Assembly: GCA_002600635.1 (NCBI GenBank)
Contig: CP021371.1
Location: forward strand, 127,001 to 191,000
Direction of reading: 5' to 3'
DNA length: 64,000 nt
From: Rhizobium sp. ACO-34A
Lineage (GTDB): Bacteria; Pseudomonadota; Alphaproteobacteria; Rhizobiales; Rhizobiaceae
The position numbers and the translations under genes were made by a program. Of the stretch, positions 46,702 to 58,967 are shown in pieces. Under the pieces are notes generated by a model that was given only the letters and a program-made list of their open reading frames with translations, had not been told where the DNA came from and did not search any database. The number at the start of each line of letters is the position of its first letter. Positions within the stretch are counted from its first letter, which is position 1.

Positions 46702-47772
46702 ATGGCACGCATCAATCTCCAGCATATCCGTCACGCTTACAGCGCCAAGGCGCAGGCTGCCGGCGACTATGCACTCAAGGAAGTACATCACGAATGGGCC
46801 GACGGCGGTGCTTACGCTCTGCTTGGCCCCTCCGGTTGCGGCAAGACGACGTTGCTCAACATCATTTCCGGGCTGCTGCATCCGTCCGACGGGCGCATCG
46901 AGTTCGACGGTGTCGACGTGACAGAGCTTTCGACCGAACAGCGCAACATTGCGCAGGTCTTCCAGTTCCCGGTCGTCTACGACACGATGACGGTGTTCGA
47001 CAATCTCGCCTTTCCGCTGCGCAACCGGCATGTGCCGGAAGCGGAAGTGCAGCGCCGCGTCGCCGAAATCCTCGAAATGATCGACCTTGGCGGCATGGCG
47101 AAGCGCCGCGCGCAGGGGCTCACCGCCGACCAGAAGCAGAAGATCTCGCTTGGCCGCGGTCTGGTGCGCTCGGACGTGAATGCGATCCTCTTCGACGAGC
47201 CGCTGACTGTCATCGATCCGCACATGAAATGGGTGCTGCGTTCACAGTTGAAGCGGCTGCATCGCCAGTCCGGCTTCACCATGGTCTATGTTACCCACGA
47301 CCAGACAGAGGCGCTCACCTTCGCCGACAAGGTGGTGGTGATGTATGACGGCCAGATCGTGCAGATCGGCACGCCGGCCGAGCTTTTCGAGAAGCCGAGC
47401 CACACCTTCGTCGGTTATTTCATCGGCTCTCCGGGCATGAACGTCATGCCGGTCGCGGTCGAGGGCTCTTCGGCGCGCATCGGCGATCAGATCATTCCGC
47501 TTGTCGGAGCGCCGAAGGTCGGCGCCAGCAACAAGATCGAGCTTGGCATCCGCCCCGAATTCATCCGCATCGGACGCGAGGGCATGCCGGTGCACGTCAA
47601 CAAGGTCGAGGATATCGGCCGCCAGAAGATCGTTCGCGCCACATTCTGCGGCCAGCCGCTGTCGATCGTCGTTCCGGAGGATGACGAGGTGCCGACGGAG
47701 GCGCGGATCATTTTCGAACCGAAGGCGATCGGTATCTACGCCGATTCCTGGCGCGTGGGCACGGAGGGCTGA
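46702..47772 (+). CDS. glpT: Glycerol ABC transporter ATP-binding protein GlpT
   Basis: 356 residues from ATG 46702 (GGAGG upstream). Walker A GPSGCGKTT (~43), Q-loop QVFQFPVVYDTM, Walker B AILFDEPLTVIDP and the switch VYVTHDQTEALTFADK are present. The signature motif is degenerate: LTADQKQKISLGRGLV, with LTAD in place of LSGG. GlpS has a good signature but a changed switch His, so the two ATPases look complementary. This is the rhizobial glycerol transporter ATPase, unrelated to the E. coli permease of the same name. Confidence 0.87.
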   Translation: MARINLQHIRHAYSAKAQAAGDYALKEVHHEWADGGAYALLGPSGCGKTTLLNIISGLLHPSDGRIEFDGVDVTELSTEQRNIAQVFQFPVVYDTMTVFDNLAFPLRNRHVPEAEVQRRVAEILEMIDLGGMAKRRAQGLTADQKQKISLGRGLVRSDVNAILFDEPLTVIDPHMKWVLRSQLKRLHRQSGFTMVYVTHDQTEALTFADKVVVMYDGQIVQIGTPAELFEKPSHTFVGYFIGSPGMNVMPVAVEGSSARIGDQIIPLVGAPKVGASNKIELGIRPEFIRIGREGMPVHVNKVEDIGRQKIVRATFCGQPLSIVVPEDDEVPTEARIIFEPKAIGIYADSWRVGTEG

Positions 47773-47775
47773 ACC

Positions 47776-48645
<870 letters not shown>

Positions 48646-48658
48646 GGGAGGCGGGACC

Positions 48659-49474
<816 letters not shown>

Positions 49475-49486
49475 CAGGAGGCTGCG

Positions 49487-49768
49487 ATGAGCTTTTCATG
49501 GATGGCCTGGACGCTTCCGACGGCCCTTTTCTTCATCATCATCTTCCTGCTGATCGCGGCGATGGGGGTGTGGGAGTATTTCTCGCCCGGCGGCAATCCG
49601 CGTGTCGGCATACTGCGCTTTGAAACCACCCGCGGCGACCGCCTGTTCGTGTCGCTGCTCGGTTCGGCATTCATTCATCTTGCCTGGCTGGGACTTGGCG
49701 GTCCCAACCTCTGGTGGGCTCTCGCCTTGTCAGTGGTCTACGCGATCGGCGTATTCCGCTTCGTGTGA
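49487..49768 (+). CDS. glpU: DUF2160 membrane protein GlpU
   Basis: 93 residues with about three spans (FFIIIFLLIAAMGVWEYFS; FVSLLGSAFIHLAWLGLG; WWALALSVVYAIGVFRF). Between spans is PRVGILRFETTRGDRLF, typical of DUF2160. It is always found with this transporter and is taken to be a small accessory membrane subunit; its task is not known. AGGAGG is just before the ATG. Confidence 0.88.
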   Translation: MSFSWMAWTLPTALFFIIIFLLIAAMGVWEYFSPGGNPRVGILRFETTRGDRLFVSLLGSAFIHLAWLGLGGPNLWWALALSVVYAIGVFRFV

Positions 49769-49847
49769 GGCAGAAAGAACGGATGGCGGGGAGGTTCGCC
49801 ATCCATGACGACGAAAACTGCAATCGCAAACCCTTGGGAGGACAATC

Positions 49848-51569
<1,722 letters not shown>

Positions 51570-51590
51570 ATCCCGGTAAAATCGGGAAAA

Positions 51591-51617
51591 GACCGGGGCG
51601 CTTCTCGTGCCCCGGTC
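51591..51617 (+). terminator. Hairpin between glpV and glpK
   Basis: GACCGGGGC and GCCCCGGTC pair perfectly around a 9-nt loop, 22 nt after the glpV stop. It lacks a strong T-tract, so probably only slows or protects the transcript; glpK follows 130 bp on. Confidence 0.5.
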
Positions 51618-51748
51618 GCCTGTTGTTCGGGAATGAAGACGTTTCCGAAAAATGCGTAGCGGTCTTGCGTCCGTAACGGCGCTTGACAAGGAGAAAGGGC
51701 AGGGCAGGCGATCCCGTTTCACCTGTCATGCGAAAGGGAGCGAATTCC

Positions 51749-53245
51749 ATGGGTGGTTACATCCTCGCCATCGACCAGGGAACCACATCCAGCCGTACCG
51801 TCGTCTTCGATGGAGACATGACGATCGCCGGCGTGGGCCAGCAGGAATTCACGCAGCATTTTCCGTCCTCCGGCTGGGTGGAACACGACGCCGAGGAAAT
51901 CTGGAGAAGCGTTCTCGCAACCGTTCGAACAGCGCTTGCCAAGGCAAGCGTCTCCGCCGCCGACATCACCGCGATCGGCATCACTAACCAGCGCGAGACG
52001 ACCGTCGTCTGGGACCGCAAGACCGGCGAGCCGCTGCACCGCGCGATCGTATGGCAGGACCGCCGCACGGCCCGCTTCTGCGAGGAGCTGAAGGAAAAAG
52101 GTCTCGAACCGAAGTTCACCGAAAAGACCGGCCTGCTGCTCGACCCCTATTTTTCCGGCACCAAGCTTGCCTGGCTGCTGGAGAATGTCCAGGGATTGCG
52201 CACCCGCGCCGCGGCCGGCGAGGTCTGCTTCGGCACGGTGGATAGCTGGCTCATCTACAAGCTGACGGACGGCAAGGTGCATGTCACCGATGCCACCAAC
52301 GCGTCCCGAACGCTTCTTTACAATATCGACGAAAACCGCTGGGACGACGAGCTGTTGTCGATCCTCCGCATTCCCGCCGCCATGTTGCCGGAGGTCAAGG
52401 ATTGCGCCGCCGATTTCGGCGTGACCGATCCGGCGATTTTCGGGGTCGCGATCCCCATTCTGGGTGTTGCCGGCGATCAGCAGGCGGCGGTGATCGGTAA
52501 TACCTGCTTCGAGCCGGGCATGATGAAGTCCACCTATGGCACCGGCTGCTTCGCGCTGCTCAACACGGGAACCGACCGGGTCGCCTCGTCGAACCGGCTG
52601 CTGACGACCATCGCCTATCGGCTGGACGGGGTCACGACCTATGCGCTGGAAGGCTCGATCTTCATCGCCGGTGCGGCGGTGCAGTGGTTGCGCGATGAAC
52701 TCGGCTTCATCGGCGTTTCATCCGAGGTGGGCGCGCTGGCCATGAAGGCGGACCCTAACCAGCGCGTCTACCTCGTGCCTGCCTTCACCGGCCTTGGCGC
52801 TCCCTACTGGGATGCGGAAGCGCGCGGCGCGATCTTCGGCCTGACGCGCAGCACCGGGCCGGAAGAATTCGCCCGCGCAGCGCTGGAAAGCGTTGCCTAC
52901 CAGACGCATGACCTGCTGGAAGCGATGAAGAAGGACTGGAAGGGAGCGGCCGACAAGACCGTGCTGCGCGTCGATGGCGGCATGGTCGCCTCCGACTGGA
53001 CCATGCAGCGGCTCGCCGACATTCTGGCAAGCCCGGTCGACCGGCCGGTGATCCTGGAAACGACGGTGCTGGGCGCTGCATGGCTCGCCGGTTCCCGCGC
53101 CGGCATCTGGCCGGATCGCCAGGGCTTCGCCGAGCATTGGCGTCGTGATCACCGCTTCGAACCCGTCATGCCTGAGGCCGAGCGGCTCACTGCAATCGAC
53201 GGCTGGCATGACAGCGTCTCCCGCTGCCTGACGAAGCGCGGCTAG
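51749..53245 (+). CDS. glpK: Glycerol kinase
   Basis: 498 residues from ATG 51749 (AAAGGGAG upstream); the longer frame from 51683 is rejected. FGGY kinase signs: [19 protein letters not shown] (~4-22), [43 protein letters not shown] and [15 protein letters not shown] (~405). It phosphorylates imported glycerol to glycerol-3-phosphate, the GlpD substrate. Last gene of the glycerol locus. The stop codon lies at the very edge of a mosaic repeat. Confidence 0.96.
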   Translation: MGGYILAIDQGTTSSRTVVFDGDMTIAGVGQQEFTQHFPSSGWVEHDAEEIWRSVLATVRTALAKASVSAADITAIGITNQRETTVVWDRKTGEPLHRAIVWQDRRTARFCEELKEKGLEPKFTEKTGLLLDPYFSGTKLAWLLENVQGLRTRAAAGEVCFGTVDSWLIYKLTDGKVHVTDATNASRTLLYNIDENRWDDELLSILRIPAAMLPEVKDCAADFGVTDPAIFGVAIPILGVAGDQQAAVIGNTCFEPGMMKSTYGTGCFALLNTGTDRVASSNRLLTTIAYRLDGVTTYALEGSIFIAGAAVQWLRDELGFIGVSSEVGALAMKADPNQRVYLVPAFTGLGAPYWDAEARGAIFGLTRSTGPEEFARAALESVAYQTHDLLEAMKKDWKGAADKTVLRVDGGMVASDWTMQRLADILASPVDRPVILETTVLGAAWLAGSRAGIWPDRQGFAEHWRRDHRFEPVMPEAERLTAIDGWHDSVSRCLTKRG

Positions 53246-53304
53246 AGCATGTCGCGCAAAAGTGTGTAGCGGTTTTGCGGCAACGACATGCGATAAAACA
53301 AAGA
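53243..53304 (+). repeat. Mosaic intergenic repeat, first module
   Basis: Starts with the glpK stop: TAGAGCATGTCGCGCAAAAG, then TGTGTAGCGGTTTTGCGGCA, up to GATAAAACAAAG. It shares the GCAAAAGTG...CGGTTTTGCG...AACAAAG plan with the second module just downstream and with the copies at 35711 and 35865. Confidence 0.8.
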
Positions 53305-53347
53305 CCGAAAGCGTGCTGAGCGAATCTGAAAGATCGCGACACGCTTC

Positions 53348-53450
53348 AAAGCAATTCCAGCAAAAGTGGGAACCGGTTTTGCGTCCGGAATTGCGGAAAA
53401 ACAAAGAGATAGAGCATTTCCGACGATAACAGTATCGCCGGAAATGCTCT
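53348..53450 (+). repeat. Mosaic intergenic repeat, second module with long hairpin
   Basis: Reads CAATTCCAGCAAAAGTGGGA through AACAAAGAGATAGAGC. It ends in a hairpin at 53411-53450: AGAGCATTTCCG pairs with CGGAAATGCTCT, with a second stem CGATA/TATCG inside around a 4-nt loop. Sits between the convergent glpK and ligase genes and could terminate both. Confidence 0.85.
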
Positions 53451-53456
53451 AAATCA

Positions 53457-55079
53457 TCAAACCTTGTCGATCATGGCGACCAGCGTTTCCAGCCGGTCGG
53501 CTTCGCGCGGCAGCTTGTCCTGCCTCAGCCGTGCAATGCGGGGGAACCGCATCGCGACACCCGACTTGTGCCGGCCGGATCGGGAAATGCCCTCGAAGGC
53601 CACTTCCACGACGAAGCCGTGATCGGGCTCGGCTCGAAGCGCCCGCACGGGGCCGAAGCGATCGACGGTGTTGTTGCGCACATAGCGGTCGAGGACTTCA
53701 AGCTCGGCGTCGGTAAAACCGAAATAGGCCTTGCCGACGGGAACGAGCATGTCCCCCTGTTCCGGATCGGCGGTCCACACACCGAAGGTGAAATCGGAAT
53801 AATAGCTTGAACGTTTGCCGTGGCCGCGCTGCGCATACATCAGCACGGCGTCGGCATTCATCGGGTCGCGTTTCCATTTGAACCACGGCCCCTTGGCGCG
53901 CCCGGCCTGATAGCTGCTGTCGAGCCGCTTGATCATCACGCCCTCGATCACAGGGTCTGGCGGCGTGGAGCGCAGGCGTTCGAGTTCTTCCCAGGAGGAA
54001 AACGGCACCAGCGGTGACAGATCGAAACGCGTCGGTGCGGCAGTCTCGATCATGCGGGTGAGCCGCTGCCGCCGGTCGAGAAAGGTCTCGGCGCGAATGT
54101 CTGCGTCGCGATCGAAGAGCATGTCATAGGCCCGGATGAAGGCCGGGTAGTCGCGGATCATCTTGCTGGAGACGCTCTTGCGGTTCAGCCGTTGCTGCAG
54201 GTCGGAAAATGTCCGTGTCGGTTCGTTCGAGCGGAGTGTCCCACCGATCAGGAGTTCCCCGTCGATCACGCCCTCGAATTCGGCGGCCTCCAGCACATCC
54301 GGGAACGATGCGGAGATGTCGTCGCCCGAGCGGGAGTAGAGCTTTCGTCTGCCGCCGAAATGGGAAAGTTGCACGCGAATGCCGTCCCATTTCCACTCGG
54401 CGGCGAAATCTTTCGGATCCAGTCCCTCCAGATCGCGGTCGCCGACGGGATTGGACAGCATGACGGAGTGAAAGATCGCCGGCGTCGCAAGAACCGGCTT
54501 GTCGTCGCGACCTTCCAGCCAGGCGAACAACGCTTCATAGGGCGGCTCGAGCCCGTGCCAGAGCGTTTCGATCTCGGTCACGTCCTTCTGGCCGAGTTGC
54601 GCAAGCGCCTGCTTGGCAAGGCGGGCCGATACCCCGATCCGCAGGCCACCGGTCACCAGCTTCAGAAAGGCAAAACGGCCGGATGTGTCGAGCGCGTCGA
54701 GAAGCCCCCTGACGACGCTCCGCGTGTCGCTGCGGCTGGCGGTCTGCAGGGCATGGATCACCTCGGAGAGCCGGGGCTGGTTTGCCGGCGAACGCTGCAC
54801 CAGTCGGTCGCCATCCCAGACCAGCGAGATGGTTTCGGCGAGATCCCCGACGTAATCGTAGGAGTAGCGGAACAGTTCCTCGTCCATGCGCTCCAGCACC
54901 AGTTCGCGAAGTAACGCAGGTTTCACATTGGCAAGGTCCAGCGTGCCGGCGAGAACGGCGAGCCCGTAACCCCGGTCGGGATCTGGGGTATTGCGGAAAT
55001 AGTCGGCGAGCAGAGTCAGCTTGCCGTTGCGAGCGGGCGTCAGAACGAGGCGGTCGAGCAGGTCGGAGAAGGCTTTCAT
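53457..55079 (-). CDS. ATP-dependent DNA ligase (bacterial LigB/Lhr-associated type)
   Basis: 540 residues from ATG 55079. Nucleotidyltransferase motifs: the adenylated Lys is about K230 in AEWKWDGIRVQL (motif I), then GVIDGELLIGG (III), IEGVMIKRLDS (IV) and GPWFKWKRDP (V). The N-terminal ~200 residues are the DNA-binding helical domain and the C-terminus the OB fold (KAYFGFTDAELEVLDRYV). It seals nicks in duplex DNA and is thought to act in repair with the next gene upstream, 7 bp away. This type is distinct from the essential NAD-dependent LigA and from LigD of end joining. Confidence 0.9.
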   Translation of the reverse strand: MKAFSDLLDRLVLTPARNGKLTLLADYFRNTPDPDRGYGLAVLAGTLDLANVKPALLRELVLERMDEELFRYSYDYVGDLAETISLVWDGDRLVQRSPANQPRLSEVIHALQTASRSDTRSVVRGLLDALDTSGRFAFLKLVTGGLRIGVSARLAKQALAQLGQKDVTEIETLWHGLEPPYEALFAWLEGRDDKPVLATPAIFHSVMLSNPVGDRDLEGLDPKDFAAEWKWDGIRVQLSHFGGRRKLYSRSGDDISASFPDVLEAAEFEGVIDGELLIGGTLRSNEPTRTFSDLQQRLNRKSVSSKMIRDYPAFIRAYDMLFDRDADIRAETFLDRRQRLTRMIETAAPTRFDLSPLVPFSSWEELERLRSTPPDPVIEGVMIKRLDSSYQAGRAKGPWFKWKRDPMNADAVLMYAQRGHGKRSSYYSDFTFGVWTADPEQGDMLVPVGKAYFGFTDAELEVLDRYVRNNTVDRFGPVRALRAEPDHGFVVEVAFEGISRSGRHKSGVAMRFPRIARLRQDKLPREADRLETLVAMIDKV

Positions 55080-55086
55080 GACGCCG

Positions 55087-56100
55087 TCAATCCCCCTCGT
55101 CCTCATAACCGACAAGATGCAGCGGCCGCGCCGCGATGCCGTTCATCTCGCACCAGCGGACCAGCGCCTCCTCGCGGCCATGGGTCACCCAGACCTGCTC
55201 GGGTGCGATTTCCCGGATCGTCGCGGTCAGTTCCGGCCAGTCGCAGTGATCGGAGATGACGAGCGGAAGTTCGACGCCACGCTGCTTGACCCGCTGCCGG
55301 ATCATCATCCAGCCGGAGGCGAAGATGGATAGCGGATCGTTGAAACGCCGTGCCCAGCGGTCGTTGAAGGCGGATGGTGGACCGATGACGACCTTGCCGC
55401 GAAATCCGTCCGCCGCCATCGCGTCGTCGGTTGCCGGCCTGAGTTCGCCAAGCGGAATGCCCTCGCTCGCATAATATTCGCAAAGCCGGGAGAGTGCGCC
55501 GTGGATATAGATCGGCTCCGCATGTCCCGCACGGCGAATGAGCGAGATCACCCGTTGCGCCTTGCCCAGCGCATAGGCGCCGACCAGATGGCTGCGATCC
55601 GGAAACTGCGCGAGCGAGGTTATGAGCTTGCCGATTTCCCGCATGGGATCGGGATGATGAAAGACCGGAAGCGCGAAGGTGGCTTCGGTGATGAAGACAT
55701 CGCATCGAACGGGCTCGAAAGGCGCGCAGGTGGGGTCGCTGCTGCGCTTGTAATCGCCCGAAACGACGATCCGTGTGCCATCCTTTTCGATGGAGATCTG
55801 GGCGGAGCCCAGCACATGGCCCGCGGGATGAAAGCTGACGGTGACCCCGTTCACATCAAGGGGTTGGCCGAATGCAATCGCCTGTTCGCTACGACAGAAA
55901 TCCGGCCCGAGGCGAATGCGCATGATGTCGAGCGTCTGCCGGGTGGCGAGCACTTTTTCGTGACCGGGCCGCGCGTGATCGGAATGGCCATGCGTGATCA
56001 ATGCCCGTGAAACCGGCCGGACCGGATCGACGTAGAAATCGCCGGGCGGGCAGTAAAGGCCTTCCGGCGTCGGGTGGAGCAGGGCTTCCGGCTTGATCAT
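55087..56100 (-). CDS. Ligase-associated beta-lactamase-fold exonuclease (DNA damage response)
   Basis: 337 residues. Metal site THGHSDHARPG (~36-46), then HPAGHVLGSAQISIEKDG (His ligand), VSGDYKRSS (Asp ligand) and the CPSF-like C-terminal part with ISDHCDWPEL and VWVTHGREEALVRW. It belongs to the SNM1/CPSF branch of metallo-beta-lactamases that is regularly paired with this ligase. In other genomes the set also holds a DEXH helicase and a phosphoesterase (PdeM); neither is next to it here. Confidence 0.88.
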   Translation of the reverse strand: MIKPEALLHPTPEGLYCPPGDFYVDPVRPVSRALITHGHSDHARPGHEKVLATRQTLDIMRIRLGPDFCRSEQAIAFGQPLDVNGVTVSFHPAGHVLGSAQISIEKDGTRIVVSGDYKRSSDPTCAPFEPVRCDVFITEATFALPVFHHPDPMREIGKLITSLAQFPDRSHLVGAYALGKAQRVISLIRRAGHAEPIYIHGALSRLCEYYASEGIPLGELRPATDDAMAADGFRGKVVIGPPSAFNDRWARRFNDPLSIFASGWMMIRQRVKQRGVELPLVISDHCDWPELTATIREIAPEQVWVTHGREEALVRWCEMNGIAARPLHLVGYEDEGD

Positions 56101-56222
56101 CCTGTTTCACATAGGGTGGAGGTGATTGTCTCGCCAGTGTCCTCTGGGGTGCAAAACGAATGTGGGACCTGCATCCGGTAATGCAGGTTCCGCCAATGGC
56201 TCAGTCTCCTGTTCGAAATGCC

Positions 56223-57968
56223 TCAGAACAAGGCGGATTCGAAGAGATCCTCGTCGTCATCCGCGGAAGACGCCGCAGCGACCGGAGCGGCTGCAGTTGC
56301 GGGAAGCGGAAGAACGGCTGCGTGAATTTCGCGTTCGGCGACCATGGTGTAGGTGCGGTATATCTGGCTGCCGATGACCTCGATGGCGGGGCCGAGATCC
56401 GAAAGATCCGGCTGGGCACCTTGGGCTGCCTCGGCAATTTCATCCGCGCAGCGTTCGAGAATGTCGCCGAGTTCTGCCTTGTAATCGAGCTGGACCATGG
56501 CCTTTTCCATGCGTTCGGCGGCTTCGCGGCCGTCCTCACCGAGGTGGGCAAGATCCTTTTCCATGCTGTCGCCGGCATCGTGGATGCGCGATGCCGCCGA
56601 ATGCAGACGCTGGCCGAGGTTTGCGTCGCCGCCGGAACCGTCCGTTCCCTCCGCCATTTCGGCGGCGGCTTCCTGAAGCGCATGCAGCGCGGTCAGGATG
56701 GCTTCCGCCGTCTCATCCATCTGGCCGGCGAAATTGCGCAGTTCCGCGGTCACGACGTTGATGGCGCGGCCTTCCTCGCCGATGCGGCTGCAGCGCAGGT
56801 TGGTGTTCAGCGCCATGTACTGGATATCCGTGCGCACCACGCGGACGATCTCGATGCCGGAAACCAGTTTGCCGACCAGTTCGGCGGTGCTGCGGCTGAG
56901 GTCGGTGGCTTCGAGCGAAGCCGCTTCCACGGTCGTTACGATCTGTTGGGCAGCGGCGACGTTCTGTTCCAGCTGCCGGATTGCGCGGCTGTTGCCGCTC
57001 TCGCCGTTTCCGGCCATCAAGTCGCGCAGGGACAGCATTTCGCCGATATCGCCGCTGAAGCTTCCCATCGTGTTGACGATCTTCGTCGTGTCGCGGCCGA
57101 AATCTCCGCTCGTCTGTTCGAGCTGGCGGGCGACCAGACAGGTGATGACAAGCGAAAGTCTGTTCTTCTGATCTTCGGAAAGCGAGCGGCCCTCGCCCGT
57201 TTCGAGATAGTCGCCAAGGATCGCGAAGGCCGACTGGCAATGCTCGATGCGCTGGCGGGAAATATCGCCGATCTGCATGGCGGAAAGCACGGTGGCAAGT
57301 TTCATCTGGACACCGCCGGCAAGCTTGCGCACGCGCTGGGCGGTGGCGCCGAGCGTGCGGTGCTGCTCGGTCAGGAGTTCGCTGCTCTGGGCAAGATCCT
57401 TGACGATGCCTGGAACTACGGTTTCGAACTGCTGCAGGATCTCCCGTCCGCGGGCTGCCGCCGGATCGAGGCGCTTGCCGAGCTGGTCGAGCGTTTCGGC
57501 AAACTTGTCGACCTGGCTTGCACCATACTGGATGCGCTCGATGATTTCCTCGGCAAAGCCGGCGAAATCTTCGATGCCGGCACCTGTGATCTTGGCGGTG
57601 ATGGCGAAGGTGCGCAGGTAGCGCAGCGTTTCGCGCATCGCCACGACCTTGTCTCGCAGGCCTTTTTCAATGGAGGAGATGGTGGCAAGCGCCGACTGCC
57701 GGCGGCTTTCCCGGTCGGGAAGCGCCGAAAGCTCCGTCATGGTCGCCTTGAGCTCGCGGCCGGTCGCCTCGGCGCTGTCGCCGTCAAGCGCGCCAGTCAC
57801 GGCATCCAGCGTCGCCGCCAGCTTGTCGATCGCTTCCAGCACGGAGAGCAGGATGGTGCCGCCTTCGAGAAAGCGTTTCTCGATGGCCGTGCGTGCCTGT
57901 TCGAGATCCGTCGAAATCGTGCCGGTGGTGGAAGCTGCGAAGTCATGGCTCAGTCTGGCGTGCTGCAT
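56223..57968 (-). CDS. Soluble MCP-like coiled-coil protein, possible chemosensory input
   Basis: 581 residues without any membrane span. Almost all is helical coiled coil. Near residues 380-420 TDIQYMALNTNLRCSRIGEE and GRAINVVTAELRNFAGQM run parallel to the MCP signalling tip ([28 protein letters not shown]), but the central EAARAGE is changed to CSRIGEE. So it is a divergent cytoplasmic MCP. The C-terminus is Ala/Pro-rich with an acidic end (SADDDEDLFESALF). It faces the STAS-cheY-cheA-cheW-mcp operon across a 313-bp gap. Whether it can bind CheW/CheA is open. Confidence 0.72.
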   Translation of the reverse strand: MQHARLSHDFAASTTGTISTDLEQARTAIEKRFLEGGTILLSVLEAIDKLAATLDAVTGALDGDSAEATGRELKATMTELSALPDRESRRQSALATISSIEKGLRDKVVAMRETLRYLRTFAITAKITGAGIEDFAGFAEEIIERIQYGASQVDKFAETLDQLGKRLDPAAARGREILQQFETVVPGIVKDLAQSSELLTEQHRTLGATAQRVRKLAGGVQMKLATVLSAMQIGDISRQRIEHCQSAFAILGDYLETGEGRSLSEDQKNRLSLVITCLVARQLEQTSGDFGRDTTKIVNTMGSFSGDIGEMLSLRDLMAGNGESGNSRAIRQLEQNVAAAQQIVTTVEAASLEATDLSRSTAELVGKLVSGIEIVRVVRTDIQYMALNTNLRCSRIGEEGRAINVVTAELRNFAGQMDETAEAILTALHALQEAAAEMAEGTDGSGGDANLGQRLHSAASRIHDAGDSMEKDLAHLGEDGREAAERMEKAMVQLDYKAELGDILERCADEIAEAAQGAQPDLSDLGPAIEVIGSQIYRTYTMVAEREIHAAVLPLPATAAAPVAAASSADDDEDLFESALF

Positions 57969-58281
57969 TCTGTCTAATCCCCGCCCGTTTCAGGTCTTCT
58001 CGGCGCTTTTTGAAGTCTTGCGCTCTTTTGAACGTCGAATTTGGCTGTTCACTATTTCGGTCGCTTTTGGACACCCGAGGCCATGCTGCCCCAAGAAGTT
58101 TAAGCCATCCACAACGAGGGGACATATTTGTCGCCATTGGTAAAATTCGGCTTTTCGACTTTGGTCAAAGTCTAACGAATATCGGGGAGTTAAAAGTCGT
58201 CGCAGTCTGTTTACGACACATTAACCGTCCGATGAGAGCGTTTTTGCAACGCAGTAACTGCTTCGCATACTTGGAGAAACG
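57969..58281. promoter_or_regulatory. 313-bp divergent region of the chemosensory cluster
   Basis: Lies between the minus-strand MCP-like gene and the STAS gene. It is AT-richer near 58100-58260, and must hold both promoters. I can assign neither a sigma-70 pair nor a flagellar box with confidence. Confidence 0.4.
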
Positions 58282-58602
58282 ATGTCGCCCGGTGCCGCAA
58301 TACTCAAGATGGATGGTCCCTGTACGATCCGAAACGCGACAGATCTTCACAAGGATTTACTTGATTTCATTGGCAAGAACGAACGTATTTCGCTTGAAAT
58401 AGCCGAAAACGCGGACGTTGACGTCAGTTTCGTGCAGTTGATCGAAGCAGCCCGCAGCTATGCCGCAGGCCGCGGCAAATCCCTGGCGCTCAGCCATCCG
58501 GCAAGCGACAGGCTTCTCGACGTTCTCGAGCGGGCCGGCCTTCTCGACGATCCCAAATCCGCAACATCCAGTTTCTGGCTCAATGGGGGAGACCTTCGAT
58601 GA
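58282..58602 (+). CDS. STAS-domain protein
   Basis: 106 residues. ILKMDGPCTIRNATDLHKDL (~7-26) is the first strand-helix of a STAS fold, and ENADVDVSFVQLIEAARSYA (~42-61) has the Asp/Ser region of SpoIIAA- or MlaB-like proteins; the usual phosphorylated Ser is not certain (VDVSFVQ). It overlaps cheY by 4 bp as first gene of the cluster. A place in signalling (partner or phospho-sink of CheA/CheY) is likely. Similar genes open several alphaproteobacterial che clusters. Confidence 0.8.
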   Translation: MSPGAAILKMDGPCTIRNATDLHKDLLDFIGKNERISLEIAENADVDVSFVQLIEAARSYAAGRGKSLALSHPASDRLLDVLERAGLLDDPKSATSSFWLNGGDLR

Positions 58603-58967
58603 GCGCCAAAATTCTCACGGTGGATGACTCCGCCAGCGTTCGCCTGACCACCCGCATCGCGCTGACCAACGCCGGCTATCAGGTGACTGAAGCCGTCGAC
58701 GGCACCGATGGCCTTGCCAAGGTGAATGGCGGTCAGTTCGACCTCATCATCACCGATCTCAACATGCCGAACATGGACGGGCTGACCATGATCAGGGAGC
58801 TGCGCAAGGTTCCTGCCAACACCGGTATCCCGATCATCTTCCTCACCACCGAATCCGATGGTGACATCAAGCAGCAGGCCAAGGCCGCCGGTGCGACCGG
58901 CTGGCTCACCAAGCCTTTCGATCCCGAAAACCTCGTGAAGGTTGCAAAGAAGGTCCTCGGCAGATGA
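58599..58967 (+). CDS. cheY: CheY-type response regulator
   Basis: 122 residues, a single receiver domain. Acid pocket D9-D10 (LTVDDSAS), phosphorylation site D53 in DLIITDLNMPNMDG, T83 in FLTTES and K105 in LTKPF. Accepts phosphate from CheA encoded next, with 4-bp overlaps on both sides. No output domain, so it acts by protein contact, either on the motor or as a phosphate sink. Confidence 0.94.
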   Translation: MSAKILTVDDSASVRLTTRIALTNAGYQVTEAVDGTDGLAKVNGGQFDLIITDLNMPNMDGLTMIRELRKVPANTGIPIIFLTTESDGDIKQQAKAAGATGWLTKPFDPENLVKVAKKVLGR

